This document shows, in pieces, positions 9,773 to 18,306 of a DNA stretch of 64,000 nucleotides (position 1 is its first letter; every line of letters begins with the position of its first letter). The notes under the pieces were generated by a model. That model made no database searches, was not told the DNA's origin, and was given only the letters and a program-made list of their open reading frames with translations. The translations under genes and the position numbers were made by a program. The stretch lies in assembly GCA_018266435.1 (NCBI GenBank), contig JAFEAL010000012.1, positions 23,700 through 87,699 on the forward strand, read 5' to 3'. This stretch comes from Bacteroidota bacterium. Its GTDB lineage: Bacteria > Bacteroidota > Bacteroidia > Cytophagales > Cyclobacteriaceae.

Positions 9773-9806
9773 AAGGCTTTAGAAAAACTAAAGCCTTTTT
9801 CTTTTT
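9773..9806 (+). terminator. Strong Rho-independent terminator
   Basis: A perfect 10-bp stem (9773-9782 with 9788-9797) with a five-A loop is followed by TTT-C-TTTTT. It ends the lipoprotein transcript and abuts the start codon of the next gene at 9807. Confidence 0.9.
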
Positions 9807-10430
9807 ATGCTTCCTGAAAAAATAACGCAACTTCTTATCCGGTATGTGCCGCCTCAGGCAGCAGAGTATTGTTTTAAGGTATGGCAGCAAGCTCCTTTCG
9901 AATTTAAGATTAGAAAAAGCCGGGCTTCTAAAGTGGGAGATTTTACCTGTACTCCCGGCAAAAAGCCTCAAATTACCGTAAACGAAAACCTGCAAGCACA
10001 TCTTTTTTTGATGACCTATATTCATGAGGTGGCCCATCACCATGTACATATCGCTTATGGACATCGGGTGGAGGCGCATGGCACTGAATGGAAAAAATCA
10101 TTTCAACAACTAATGTTGCCCCTGCTTACCCCTGAATATTTTCCTGAGCCGTTATTAAGTGGGTTAACAAAACACATGCAGAACCCCAAAGCCTCCAGTT
10201 TTTCTGACTCAAATCTAAGCCGGTTGTTTCGTGAGTTAGACCCTTCCCAAGAATCAGGATTACTGCTTTCTCAAGTTTCGGAAGGAAGCATTTTTCATTT
10301 GCACGGCCGGTGGTTTACTAAAGGAAAACTGAGAAGGACGCGCGTACTTTGTCGGGAGCTAAAAACGCGAAGGCAATACCTGGTGCCTACTGATATGGTT
10401 GTTGAAAATATTCAACTGTCTATGTTATAG
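9807..10430 (+). CDS. SprT-like zinc metalloprotease domain protein
   Basis: 207 aa. The SprT fold is shown by HEVAH at 73-77 and a third histidine ligand at H91 in HGTEW. The N-terminal segment YVPPQAAEYCFKVW is typical of Bacteroidota SprT-like proteins. The eukaryotic relative Spartan cuts DNA-protein crosslinks; the bacterial role is not established. The ATG follows the T-tract of the upstream terminator with no room for a ribosome binding site, so expression would need readthrough or a leaderless start. Its 3' end overlaps the convergent murQ by 6 nt. Confidence 0.85.
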   Translation: MLPEKITQLLIRYVPPQAAEYCFKVWQQAPFEFKIRKSRASKVGDFTCTPGKKPQITVNENLQAHLFLMTYIHEVAHHHVHIAYGHRVEAHGTEWKKSFQQLMLPLLTPEYFPEPLLSGLTKHMQNPKASSFSDSNLSRLFRELDPSQESGLLLSQVSEGSIFHLHGRWFTKGKLRRTRVLCRELKTRRQYLVPTDMVVENIQLSML

Positions 10431-11246
10431 GGTCTTTCTATTACTGATGGCCTTCCTTACGTTCCCTAATTTTTTAAGCAAAAGTTTTGCGCGCGACTCA
10501 TCTATGTTTAGCTCATCCATTACCATTTGTACCCCCCGATGAACTAATTTTTTATTGGTGAGTTGCATATCTACCATTCTGTTTCCTTTCACCCGCCCAA
10601 GTTGAATCATGGTAGTCGTAGAAATCATGTTGAGTACCAACTTTTGGGCAGTACCAGCCTTCATGCGGGTGCTTCCGGTAACGAATTCTGACCCGACTAC
10701 TACTTCAATTGGATAGTCAACGGCAGTAGCTAGTTCTGAGCCCTTGTTGCAGGTAATGCAGCCGGTTAGCACTTTATTCTTTTTTGCCTCTTTTACCCCC
10801 CCCACAACATAAGGAGTACGACCTGAAGCGGCAATGCCTATTACAACGTCATTTTGATTAATACTAAACTTAAGTAAATCTTTCCAGGCTTGCTTTGGAT
10901 CATCTTCTGCATTTTCTACGGCTTTACGGATGGCCTTGTCGCCACCGGCAATCAGGCCGATAACTTTATTAAACGGCATTCCATACGTAGGCGGAATTTC
11001 TGAGGCGTCTAAAATGCCGAGTCGGCCGCTTGTACCTGCACCTATGTAAAATAGTCTTCCTCCCTTTTTCATTTTGTATACAATCGCCTTCACCAGAGCT
11101 TCGATGTTAGGAATGGATTTTTTTACAGCCACCGGCACAGAAATGTCTTCACGGTTGATGTTGTTCAGCAGTGTGCGCACACTCATTCTCTCTAAATTCT
11201 GGTAACGAGAAGAGGATTCGGTCGTGCTTATTTTTTTGTGAGTCAT
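10425..11246 (-). CDS. murQ: N-acetylmuramic acid 6-phosphate etherase
   Basis: 273 aa cytosolic enzyme removing the lactyl ether from MurNAc-6-P to give GlcNAc-6-P during peptidoglycan recycling. The SIS-domain motif GAGTSGRLG is at 69-77. The catalytic glutamates E83 (in DASEIPPTYG) and E114 (in ENAEDD) are both present and even share the numbering of the E. coli enzyme. It is slightly shorter than E. coli MurQ. Its ATG overlaps the stop of the upstream sugar kinase by 4 nt, so the two are translationally coupled. Confidence 0.95.
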   Translation of the reverse strand: MTHKKISTTESSSRYQNLERMSVRTLLNNINREDISVPVAVKKSIPNIEALVKAIVYKMKKGGRLFYIGAGTSGRLGILDASEIPPTYGMPFNKVIGLIAGGDKAIRKAVENAEDDPKQAWKDLLKFSINQNDVVIGIAASGRTPYVVGGVKEAKKNKVLTGCITCNKGSELATAVDYPIEVVVGSEFVTGSTRMKAGTAQKLVLNMISTTTMIQLGRVKGNRMVDMQLTNKKLVHRGVQMVMDELNIDESRAKLLLKKLGNVRKAISNRKTL

Positions 11247-12085
11247 AAATCTTTCTGATGAAACAAGGTAAGCCCGGCAATCGGACCTTCCAGAATATTT
11301 TTAACAGTGATGCCCTTGTCATTAGCTACTTGCCTGACTATATCGCTGAAGTAAAAACCAATCGACCCGACAAAATGTACTTTCAGATTTTTATAATTCT
11401 CGTATTTCATCACATTGTTTTCAAAAAAATCAGAGAAACTTTGATACGCTAATTGATAACAATAGGGTTCTTTCAGGTGTTGAAAAATAAACTTAGCAAA
11501 ACTGGCTAAAAATGCTCCGGGTTTTTCCTGCTGATATACTTTTCCCAACACTTCTTCGCGTGTAAAGGGGTACCTGGTCTTGAATTGGGCAGCTAATTCT
11601 TGTGGCATTTCTTCACGGAAATAATCAAAAATCAATTGCTTTCCCATGTACGTACCCGATCCTTCATCAGCCAGAATCCAGCCGAGGTTGGCCACATTTC
11701 CAATGATCTTTTCTCCATTGTACAGGCATGAGTTTGAGCCTGTTCCGAGAATGCAAGCAATACCCGGCTCACTTCCGCACAAGGCGCGTGCAGCCGCGAG
11801 CAGATCCCACCCTACTTCAATAGTTGCCTTGGGAAAATGCTGCGCAAAGACTTGTTGAATGAGTTGAACATTTTTTTCTGATGAAACCCCGGTGCCATAA
11901 AAAAATATTTTTGAAACATTTTCAGTGACCAGTTCAAGGAGTGTCTCTTTTATGATTTTTTGTAAGTGATCTATGGGCTGGTAATAGGGGTTAAATCCTG
12001 CACTATTTGCCTGGTGAATTTTGCCATCACGGGATAGCAACCGCCAATCAATTTTTGAGCCTCCGCTGTCTGCAATGATGATCAT
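11243..12085 (-). CDS. BadF/BadG-type amino-sugar kinase (GlcNAc/MurNAc kinase-like)
   Basis: 280 aa ASKHA-fold kinase of the BadF/BadG/BcrA/BcrD family. The phosphate-1 loop is DSGGSK (6-11), and the adenosine region GTGSNSC lies near residue 115. Such Bacteroidota proteins are annotated as N-acetylglucosamine kinases. The four-base overlap with murQ makes phosphorylation of recovered MurNAc or GlcNAc the most likely role, like MurK of Clostridium, but substrate choice cannot be read from sequence. Divergent from the YCII-like gene at 12141. Confidence 0.85.
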   Translation of the reverse strand: MIIIADSGGSKIDWRLLSRDGKIHQANSAGFNPYYQPIDHLQKIIKETLLELVTENVSKIFFYGTGVSSEKNVQLIQQVFAQHFPKATIEVGWDLLAAARALCGSEPGIACILGTGSNSCLYNGEKIIGNVANLGWILADEGSGTYMGKQLIFDYFREEMPQELAAQFKTRYPFTREEVLGKVYQQEKPGAFLASFAKFIFQHLKEPYCYQLAYQSFSDFFENNVMKYENYKNLKVHFVGSIGFYFSDIVRQVANDKGITVKNILEGPIAGLTLFHQKDL

Positions 12086-12140
12086 TAGGGATATACACTT
12101 TTTTTTGCGAATGTAGTTATTTGATTATTTTGAATAAAAA

Positions 12141-12779
12141 ATGCGAGCCATCATCTTCATTTTTTTATTAGCCGGGCAACTTCAGGCTCAATCGTTTGTG
12201 TTGGTCTTTTTGTACCCTCGTGAAGATAAACCTGAATTACCGAAGGAGCAAGTTGATAAACTGATGCAAGGGCATTTTGCTAATATCCAAAGGTTGTCCT
12301 CGGAAGGTAAGCTGGTGGTAGCCGGTCCTTTTGAGGAGGGGGGCGGAATATTCATCTTCCGGTCAACATCTTTCGATGAAGTCAGAGAATGGCTTAAGCC
12401 TGATCCGGGCATTCAAGCCAACCGATGGAAAATAGAAATGGTTCCTTATAAACCTCGCTATGGCACGCCTCAAGGTGGTCATAAGCCGTATGATTATGTA
12501 GTGTACCAGTTCATACGCTTCACCTCGTACATCGCCAAGTTTAATATCAATGACATGCCACAACTGATGAAACAGCATGATGATTACCTTGCCGAACTAA
12601 AAAAGTCGGGCAACGTGGTGGCCGAAGGTACCTTCAACGACACCGATGGTGGTATTCTTGTTATGAAAGGTGAACTGAACAAAGAAGTGATAGAATCTGA
12701 CCCGGCCGTACACGCAGGTCTTCTTGAAATAGAAATTAAGAAGTGGACGGTGGCCAGGGGCGCATTTGGAGAAAAGTAA
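12141..12779 (+). CDS. Secreted tandem YCII-like domain protein
   Basis: 212 aa with a signal peptide (1-16, ending LQAQ). Two YCII-like alpha-beta barrels follow: the first with VVAGPFEEGGGIFIF and DPGIQANRWKIE, the second with VVAEGTFNDTDGGILV and ESDPAVHAGLLEIE. Single YCII domains are usually cytosolic proteins related to dye-decolourising enzymes or muconolactone isomerase folds; a secreted double form is less usual. Function unknown. Confidence 0.8.
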   Translation: MRAIIFIFLLAGQLQAQSFVLVFLYPREDKPELPKEQVDKLMQGHFANIQRLSSEGKLVVAGPFEEGGGIFIFRSTSFDEVREWLKPDPGIQANRWKIEMVPYKPRYGTPQGGHKPYDYVVYQFIRFTSYIAKFNINDMPQLMKQHDDYLAELKKSGNVVAEGTFNDTDGGILVMKGELNKEVIESDPAVHAGLLEIEIKKWTVARGAFGEK

Positions 12780-12792
12780 GTACCTGTTTTTA

Positions 12793-13683
12793 TTACTCCG
12801 AAACCACCACCGCCAATTTATTACCTTCGGCATTTACAGCCAGGCGAGTAATTCCTTTTAAAAATTCAAATCCTGATTTGATTTCCACCTCTTTCCATAC
12901 CGTGTCTTTTTGTGGGTCTAACCAAAAAATTTTGATGCCATCGCTCATTACTATTTTTCCATCGGGTGTCCAGCACAAATCTTCACGGCCGGGAAGTGTC
13001 TTAGCAATTTCAGCGATCTCATCAGATGCCGGATTAAATTTTTTGATCGTCCAGTTTTGTCCATCTGTTTTATGAATAAAACTGATTTCATTTTTTTGCG
13101 GGATGCGATGCAGTGACCGCCCAATGTTTTCGGCAAGTATCCGGTCGTGACGAGTGGGCAAAATAAAAAAATGCAAGGTGTTAGGCATATTTTCTTTTCC
13201 TAAAACAAATAAAGCCAGGTGGCTGTTATCAGCCCACACATGATAACCCACCACAAGATTATCAATAATGGTCAACGGGTCTCCGCCTTCTACCGGGTAT
13301 TTCCCCAAATCCTGTGCACCATTGTCGCGTTGAATAATGCATGAAACATAAAGCTGATCAGGAGTGAGCGTAGGTGAGTATTCGCGCTCATGTGACCGGG
13401 TCAACGACTTGGTTTCATTGGTTTTGAAATTATAAAACTTGATGTCTGCTCTTCCGCTGTCATTAAAAGACGAGTAGTACACAATGGGCATATCGGCATG
13501 AAAGGATGGTTGATTATCATACCCTTTGTGGTTTGTAATGTTTCGTGGGTTCGATATGGAAATTTTACTTTCTTTCAAATGGAAATCAAAGAGTATGATT
13601 TCTGATCCGGCTTGGGCAAAATGTATTGATGGAACAGCCGACAGGATAGCCAGTACGACCCATTTGACCGATGGATGTTTCAT
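12793..13683 (-). CDS. Secreted TolB-like (PD40) beta-propeller protein
   Basis: 296 aa with a signal peptide (1-24, ending HFAQA). Repeats of the PD40/TolB type appear, e.g. NQPSFHADMPIVYYSSFN and SPTLTPDQLYVSCI, then DLCWTPDGKIVMSDG, which suggest a six-bladed propeller. The end is AEGNKLAVVVSE. It would act in the periplasm as a binding or scaffold domain; the ligand cannot be inferred. Convergent with the YCII gene (13-nt gap). Confidence 0.75.
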   Translation of the reverse strand: MKHPSVKWVVLAILSAVPSIHFAQAGSEIILFDFHLKESKISISNPRNITNHKGYDNQPSFHADMPIVYYSSFNDSGRADIKFYNFKTNETKSLTRSHEREYSPTLTPDQLYVSCIIQRDNGAQDLGKYPVEGGDPLTIIDNLVVGYHVWADNSHLALFVLGKENMPNTLHFFILPTRHDRILAENIGRSLHRIPQKNEISFIHKTDGQNWTIKKFNPASDEIAEIAKTLPGREDLCWTPDGKIVMSDGIKIFWLDPQKDTVWKEVEIKSGFEFLKGITRLAVNAEGNKLAVVVSE

Positions 13684-13810
13684 AGGTTTTTGATTTGGTT
13701 AACAAAGTAATCAATATTTTTCGCAAAGTATTTTCGGCAAGATCCATCGGTACATATGCTTACATTACATCAATCATTCTTTGATGCTAAAATGATTTAT
13801 CTTTGGCTAG

Positions 13811-14773
13811 ATGGGAAGTTATGATTTAATCATCATTGGCGCAGGCCCAATAGGGATGGCATGCGGTATTGAGGCGAAGAAGGCTAAAATTGACTATGTC
13901 ATCATAGAAAAAGGATGCTTGGTTAATTCGCTGTACCACTACCCCATGAACATGACCTTCTTTTCCACCTCTGAGCGGCTGGAGATTGGAGATGTGCCCT
14001 TCGTTTCCAGCAGTCCAAAACCCACACGTACTGAAGCATTAGAATATTACCGAAGAGTATGCACGAGTTGGAACCTGAACGTAAAATTGTATGAAGAAGT
14101 AAAGCAGGCTAAACTCTCTACCGTGGGTAGCTTTTCAATCGTAACCACTAAAGGCAAATACTCTGCACGGGCCATTGTTCTTGCTCTCGGGTTTTATGAC
14201 TTGCCGTATTTACTGAATGTGCCCGGAGAAGCACTGCCCAAAGTAAGGCACTACTATGATGAGCCGCATCCGTATTTCAAGCAAAAGGTAGCGGTGGTAG
14301 GCGCGGCCAACTCGGCCGTAGATGCTGCATTAGAAACCTGGCGCAAAGGGGCCGAAGTGACTATGGTCATTCGCGAAACGGGAATTTCTGATAGCGTAAA
14401 ATATTGGGTTAAGCCCGACATAGAAAACCGTATCAAAGAAGGAGCGATTAAAGCCTATTTTAATTCTTCCATTATGCGAATAGGAGAAACAGAAATCGAA
14501 GTAAAAACTCCCGAAGGAACAAAGAAAATTGAAAATGATTTTGTGCTGGCCATGACAGGCTACCAGCCACCGTTTGACCTGATGAAATCAATGGGTATTC
14601 AGTTCAATAATGATGAGTTTCACACGCCCATCTACAACCAAAAAACCATGGAAACGAGTGTATCAGGATTGTATTTGGCGGGTGTGGTATGTGGCGGGTT
14701 GAAAACCAACAAGTGGTTTATTGAAAACTCGCGCGACCATGCCAAACTTATTATTCGGGATTTATTTTCTTAG
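13811..14773 (+). CDS. ypdA: YpdA-family FAD/NAD(P) reductase (putative bacillithiol disulfide reductase)
   Basis: 320 aa thioredoxin-reductase-like flavoprotein. The FAD Rossmann loop is GAGPIG (10-15). A second nucleotide loop GAANSAVD (164-171) binds NAD(P)H. There is no CxxC redox pair, as expected for YpdA, which regenerates bacillithiol from its disulfide in Firmicutes. Bacillithiol genes are known in several Bacteroidota, but none is in this window, so the pathway assignment is inference. TATCTTTG at 13798-13805 resembles a -7 element only 5 nt before the ATG, suggesting a very short leader. Confidence 0.88.
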   Translation: MGSYDLIIIGAGPIGMACGIEAKKAKIDYVIIEKGCLVNSLYHYPMNMTFFSTSERLEIGDVPFVSSSPKPTRTEALEYYRRVCTSWNLNVKLYEEVKQAKLSTVGSFSIVTTKGKYSARAIVLALGFYDLPYLLNVPGEALPKVRHYYDEPHPYFKQKVAVVGAANSAVDAALETWRKGAEVTMVIRETGISDSVKYWVKPDIENRIKEGAIKAYFNSSIMRIGETEIEVKTPEGTKKIENDFVLAMTGYQPPFDLMKSMGIQFNNDEFHTPIYNQKTMETSVSGLYLAGVVCGGLKTNKWFIENSRDHAKLIIRDLFS

Positions 14774-14774
14774 A

Positions 14775-15020
14775 CTATTGATACTTGGTAAGCTGCGATT
14801 TGCTCACCACCTGGCTCAGCACAAATTTTCCGCACGAATCGGCAAAAATAATTTGAGGTGTTTTTTGCCAGGTGGCACACGTGCCCATGCCCTCAGCTAT
14901 GTAGTGGCATTTCCAGTTAAGGGTGGCATCGGGAGTTGCTAATTTAATCTGATAATAAGAAGTGTTTTCGCAGTGACAGCCCGTGAGTATCAGAAGCACC
15001 AAACAAAATAATCGCATCAT
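14775..15020 (-). CDS. Small putative lipoprotein
   Basis: 81 aa. A short hydrophobic N-terminus ends in the lipobox LTGC (Cys15), followed at once by another Cys (CHCEN). The mature part holds three more cysteines and no recognised domain. Convergent with ypdA, separated by a single base. Probably an exported lipoprotein of unknown function. Confidence 0.65.
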   Translation of the reverse strand: MMRLFCLVLLILTGCHCENTSYYQIKLATPDATLNWKCHYIAEGMGTCATWQKTPQIIFADSCGKFVLSQVVSKSQLTKYQ

Positions 15021-15125
15021 ATAAGGATAAACGAATATTCATACCCTTTGGTATGACAAAGTAATTTGCCAAACGTACGTAACGAAGACCAACGGCATCA
15101 GGCATCGGCCAAATGATGATTAACG

Positions 15126-15530
15126 CTATGAGTGTAATATTCCTTGTTTTTGGATTTCGGAAATGAATACCAGGTTTTCTTCACAGATTGTATCGGGCAC
15201 AAATACAAAACGTTTGTCGTAAATCTCGCGGCCAATGTAGTAACTCACCCAATATTCATTATTGAGGTGAAATACCTTGGGGTCAATGGATTCTACAATA
15301 GCCCAGCTTTTTGCGTCAACCGTTTCCAAAAAGTGGCGCAGGGTGGAGGTGCGTTGTTCTTCTCCGTCTTTCTCGCCATAGCCTCGGCTGGCCACCAGTG
15401 TATTTTCAATCGGGAAGTCATTGTTGTTGATGAGGTACACTTTCCACTCGTCTTGATTCAATAGGTTTTTCTCGTACGCAACAGCAAGTGTTACATTTTT
15501 TACGTCAGGTTTGATAATGTCTTTGTTCAT
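15126..15530 (-). CDS. Conserved Bacteroidota hypothetical protein
   Basis: 134 aa. The pattern WKVYLINNNDFPIENTL, then SRGYGEKDGEE, STLRHFLE and LNNEYWVSYY, is that of a Bacteroidota-specific family often mislabelled as a phenylalanyl-tRNA synthetase subunit; no synthetase motif is present. No signal peptide, so cytosolic. Its ATG overlaps the lipB stop by 4 nt, so it should be translated from the same transcript as lipB. Function unknown. Confidence 0.8.
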   Translation of the reverse strand: MNKDIIKPDVKNVTLAVAYEKNLLNQDEWKVYLINNNDFPIENTLVASRGYGEKDGEEQRTSTLRHFLETVDAKSWAIVESIDPKVFHLNNEYWVSYYIGREIYDKRFVFVPDTICEENLVFISEIQKQGILHS

Positions 15531-16246
15531 ACCGTGAGCTTCATTTGAAATAACGAGATCAATTTTATTTTTAAGATTTCTTTCACGTTCGTCATTTCTT
15601 GTTTGGTACGGAGTTCTTTTTCCATCGAGGTAACGGCCTTATCAGTAATGCCACAAGGCACGATGTGATTGAAATACGATAAGTCAGGATTTACATTCAA
15701 AGCCAGCCCATGCATGGTTATCCATCGGCTGGTTTTTACCCCCAGGGCACAAATTTTTCTTGCTTTGTGCGGATCATTCGTGTCCAGCCAAACCCCGGTA
15801 AGCCCTTTGATTCTACCGGCCTGTATTTTAAACTCCGCCAGTGTTTGAATAACCGTTTCTTCCAGCAAACGCATGTACTGATGAATGTCGGTAAAAAAAT
15901 TTTCCAAGTCGATGATCGGATAAACCACTAGTTGCCCGGGGCCGTGGTAGGTGATGTCTCCCCCCCGGTTAATGTGATAAAAACTCGCACCTATCGAAGA
16001 GAGTTCTTTTGGCTGAATGACTAAATTTTTTTCATCACCACTTTTGCCGAGTGTGTAAACGTGTGGATGCTCACAAAAAATCAGATAGTTGTCAGTTGGT
16101 TTTTGTTCCTGACCCAAACCGTTTCTGTTTTCTGCTTTGGTTGCAAGAATGCTGTTGAATAATTCAGTCTGGTAATCCCAGGCTTTTTGGTAATCAATCA
16201 GGCCAAGGTCAGTAAACTTTGTTTGTTTATTGAGAACCTGATTCAT
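15527..16246 (-). CDS. lipB: Octanoyl-[acyl-carrier-protein]-protein N-octanoyltransferase
   Basis: 239 aa cytosolic enzyme moving octanoyl from ACP to lipoyl domains, the first step of lipoate synthesis. The family signature RGGDITYHGPGQLVVYPI starts near residue 94. The catalytic dyad is K171 in GVKTSRW and C198 in VPCGI. Full length. Translationally coupled to the downstream hypothetical by a 4-nt overlap. No lipA is in the window. Confidence 0.96.
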   Translation of the reverse strand: MNQVLNKQTKFTDLGLIDYQKAWDYQTELFNSILATKAENRNGLGQEQKPTDNYLIFCEHPHVYTLGKSGDEKNLVIQPKELSSIGASFYHINRGGDITYHGPGQLVVYPIIDLENFFTDIHQYMRLLEETVIQTLAEFKIQAGRIKGLTGVWLDTNDPHKARKICALGVKTSRWITMHGLALNVNPDLSYFNHIVPCGITDKAVTSMEKELRTKQEMTNVKEILKIKLISLFQMKLTV

Positions 16247-16282
16247 GGGTATGCATCCAACTGATCCATCGGCAAAATAGTT

Positions 16283-17281
16283 TCACTTCAGCTTAGCCAG
16301 TTCTTGTTTTAAAAAATCAATGTCTTCTACCGAATCAGGATCTACGCCATTTTCTTTGGCCAGAAAATAAGAAATCCAATCCGTCAGGTGAATCAGGTAA
16401 TAGTATTGCTCCAACAACGAGGCACCTTCGGCCACGATGTCAATAATCGGGTTTGATTTTTTTTCAAAGATTTCACGACAGATTTCCATTCTTTTTTCTA
16501 CCCGCTCGTGATCATGATCGGAGTATAAATAAACCACTTGCGATTGTTGCAAGATGCTTTCCGGAAAGCGCCAGCCTACAATTTCGTTGTGATTCATTTC
16601 CGGAAATGTATTCACGTGTGCAAACTGCTTGGCGTTTTCGTTGATCTGGTTTTGAAAACGGATTGCCATGGCTTTTAACCGCTCATCGCAATAGATAACG
16701 GGCAATTTTCCTCGTAGTTTTTTTGAGATTAGTTCTGCTTCAGATTGAATGGCTTTTTCTCCACGATTTAAATACTCAATGGCATTTTCAGTTTCTTTGA
16801 TATAAGCTGCCCCAATCAGGTTAGTATGGTACAACGCGTGCAAAAGTGAAATCATGGTGTAGCCCACTTGCCCGCGCGAGCCCGTTGAGCCGCCCGGCAC
16901 CTGAATATAAACCAGGTTGTATTCCTTGGCCAACTCCAGTAATCGGCCTCCTGATGTAATGCAAATCACGTGGGCCCGTTTCAGCATGCCTTTGTGTACA
17001 GCCGCCAGTATTTCTTCTGTGTTGCCACTATACGAGCAGGCGATGAATAAGGTATGAGGGCTGACAAATTGCGGAATATTATAGCCTTTTGAAACGGTGA
17101 TCGGGATTGGCACGCGGCCAAATGTGAGCGACTCCACCAGGTTAGCACCAATACCCGAACCACCCATACCGGTGATAAGGATGTTGCGAATGTCGCTGCC
17201 CGGACGCACGATGTCTATGGCCTCACCTACTTTGAGCGCATGTGCTAATTGCTGCGTAAAACCTTCAATGACTTTCTTCAT
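16283..17281 (-). CDS. Bifunctional phosphoglucose/phosphomannose isomerase
   Basis: 332 aa SIS-domain sugar-phosphate isomerase interconverting glucose-6-P or mannose-6-P with fructose-6-P. It starts a first SIS domain with GMGGSGIGANL (38-48) and has the phosphate-binding SYSGNTEE (83-90). The segment NHNEIVGW carries the conserved histidine of the archaeal-type PGI/PMI enzymes. It is much shorter than classical Pgi (about 550 aa), as this family is. Lies 36 nt upstream of lipB on the same strand and divergent from yraN. Confidence 0.88.
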   Translation of the reverse strand: MKKVIEGFTQQLAHALKVGEAIDIVRPGSDIRNILITGMGGSGIGANLVESLTFGRVPIPITVSKGYNIPQFVSPHTLFIACSYSGNTEEILAAVHKGMLKRAHVICITSGGRLLELAKEYNLVYIQVPGGSTGSRGQVGYTMISLLHALYHTNLIGAAYIKETENAIEYLNRGEKAIQSEAELISKKLRGKLPVIYCDERLKAMAIRFQNQINENAKQFAHVNTFPEMNHNEIVGWRFPESILQQSQVVYLYSDHDHERVEKRMEICREIFEKKSNPIIDIVAEGASLLEQYYYLIHLTDWISYFLAKENGVDPDSVEDIDFLKQELAKLK

Positions 17282-17322
17282 GCGATGTGTTATCTTTAGC
17301 GATCAAAGGTAAAATAAAAGCC

Positions 17323-17676
17323 GTGAGCGATAAAATCAGCAAAGGCAAAGAAGGAGAAAATCTGGCATCTGACTTTTTGAAAAAGAAAGGCTTTGAAATT
17401 ATTGCCCGAAACTTTCGTTACAAGCGATCAGAAATAGATTTGATTGTAAAGAAAAATAACTGGCTCGTATTTGTAGAAGTGAAGATGCGCAGCTCAGATG
17501 CGTACGGTTACCCGGAAGACTTTGTTGACCGTAAAAAAGCAACCAACATAATAGAAGGGGCAGAAGAATACACCTACCAACAAAACTGGCAAGGTAATGT
17601 ACGCTATGACATCGTTTCTATCCGCGAGCAACACGGAGAAAAAGAAATTGTACACATTGAAGATGCGTTTTACTGA
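17323..17676 (+). CDS. YraN/UPF0102 family nuclease-fold protein
   Basis: About 117 aa with the restriction-endonuclease-like fold: GKEGENLASDFL, then SEIDLIV with the acidic residues, and FVEVKMR with the E-x-K pair. Function unproven; the family is often linked to DNA processing. The frame is open from a GTG at 17287, but that leaves only 5 nt to the divergent isomerase start. The GTG at 17323, giving MSDKISKGKEGEN, fits family N-termini better and is chosen. Confidence 0.85.
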   Translation: MSDKISKGKEGENLASDFLKKKGFEIIARNFRYKRSEIDLIVKKNNWLVFVEVKMRSSDAYGYPEDFVDRKKATNIIEGAEEYTYQQNWQGNVRYDIVSIREQHGEKEIVHIEDAFY

Positions 17677-17684
17677 AACAAAGA

Positions 17685-18305
17685 ATGGTTATGAGCCAGT
17701 CCAAACTAGTAGATACCTATATCGCCAAGTCGGCTCGATTTGCAAAACCCATTCTCAACCACTTGCGCGAGTTGGTACACCAGGCTTGCCCTGAAGTAAA
17801 CGAAGTGATCAAGTGGGGATTCCCCAATTTCGACTACAAAGGTGTATTGTGTAGTATGGCAGCCTTCAAGCATCATTGTTCGTTTGGTTTTTGGAAATAT
17901 TCGTTATTGAATGACCCACTGGAAATTCTCTCAGCGAGAAATGAAGGTGGAAGCATGGGCAACTTGGGAAAAATTACGTCACTCAAAGATTTGCCGTCAG
18001 ACAAGATCATTTTGAATTTTATCAAACAAGCGGTTGAATTGAATGAACAACAAATCAAGCGCCTAACAAAAACCACACCTAAAGGCTCGAGAACAATTCA
18101 CACGCCAGATTATTTTGCAAGAGCATTGAAAAAAAATAAAATTGCCGGTAAGGTTTTTGAAAACTTTAGTTACTCTCACCGCAAAGAATACATCCAATGG
18201 TTTGAAGAGGCAAAAACCGAAGAGACCCGCAACAAACGCATCGCACAGGCTATTGAGTGGATTGCCGAAGGAAAAGGCAGAAACTGGAAGTACGCAAAAA
18301 AGTAA
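17685..18305 (+). CDS. DUF1801/YdeI-like (OmpD-associated) family protein
   Basis: 206 aa soluble protein. The N-terminal DUF1801 part holds LRELVHQACPEVNEVIKWG, YKGVLCSMAAFKHH and FGFWK. The C-terminal part carries the YdeI/OmpD-associated motif, with FSYSHRKEYIQW and ETRNKRIAQAIEWI. YdeI-like proteins have been linked to protection against antimicrobial peptides, but the biochemical role is unknown. Two ATGs (17685 and 17691) are possible; the gene follows yraN by 8 nt and likely shares its transcript. Confidence 0.88.
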   Translation: MVMSQSKLVDTYIAKSARFAKPILNHLRELVHQACPEVNEVIKWGFPNFDYKGVLCSMAAFKHHCSFGFWKYSLLNDPLEILSARNEGGSMGNLGKITSLKDLPSDKIILNFIKQAVELNEQQIKRLTKTTPKGSRTIHTPDYFARALKKNKIAGKVFENFSYSHRKEYIQWFEEAKTEETRNKRIAQAIEWIAEGKGRNWKYAKK

Positions 18306-18306
18306 C

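Noticed and set aside
9489-10079. 196-aa open frame on the minus strand
   Set aside because: It is the antisense of the Ala/Lys-repeat lipoprotein and SprT gene; low-complexity repeats leave the antisense frame open. It also crosses a strong terminator.
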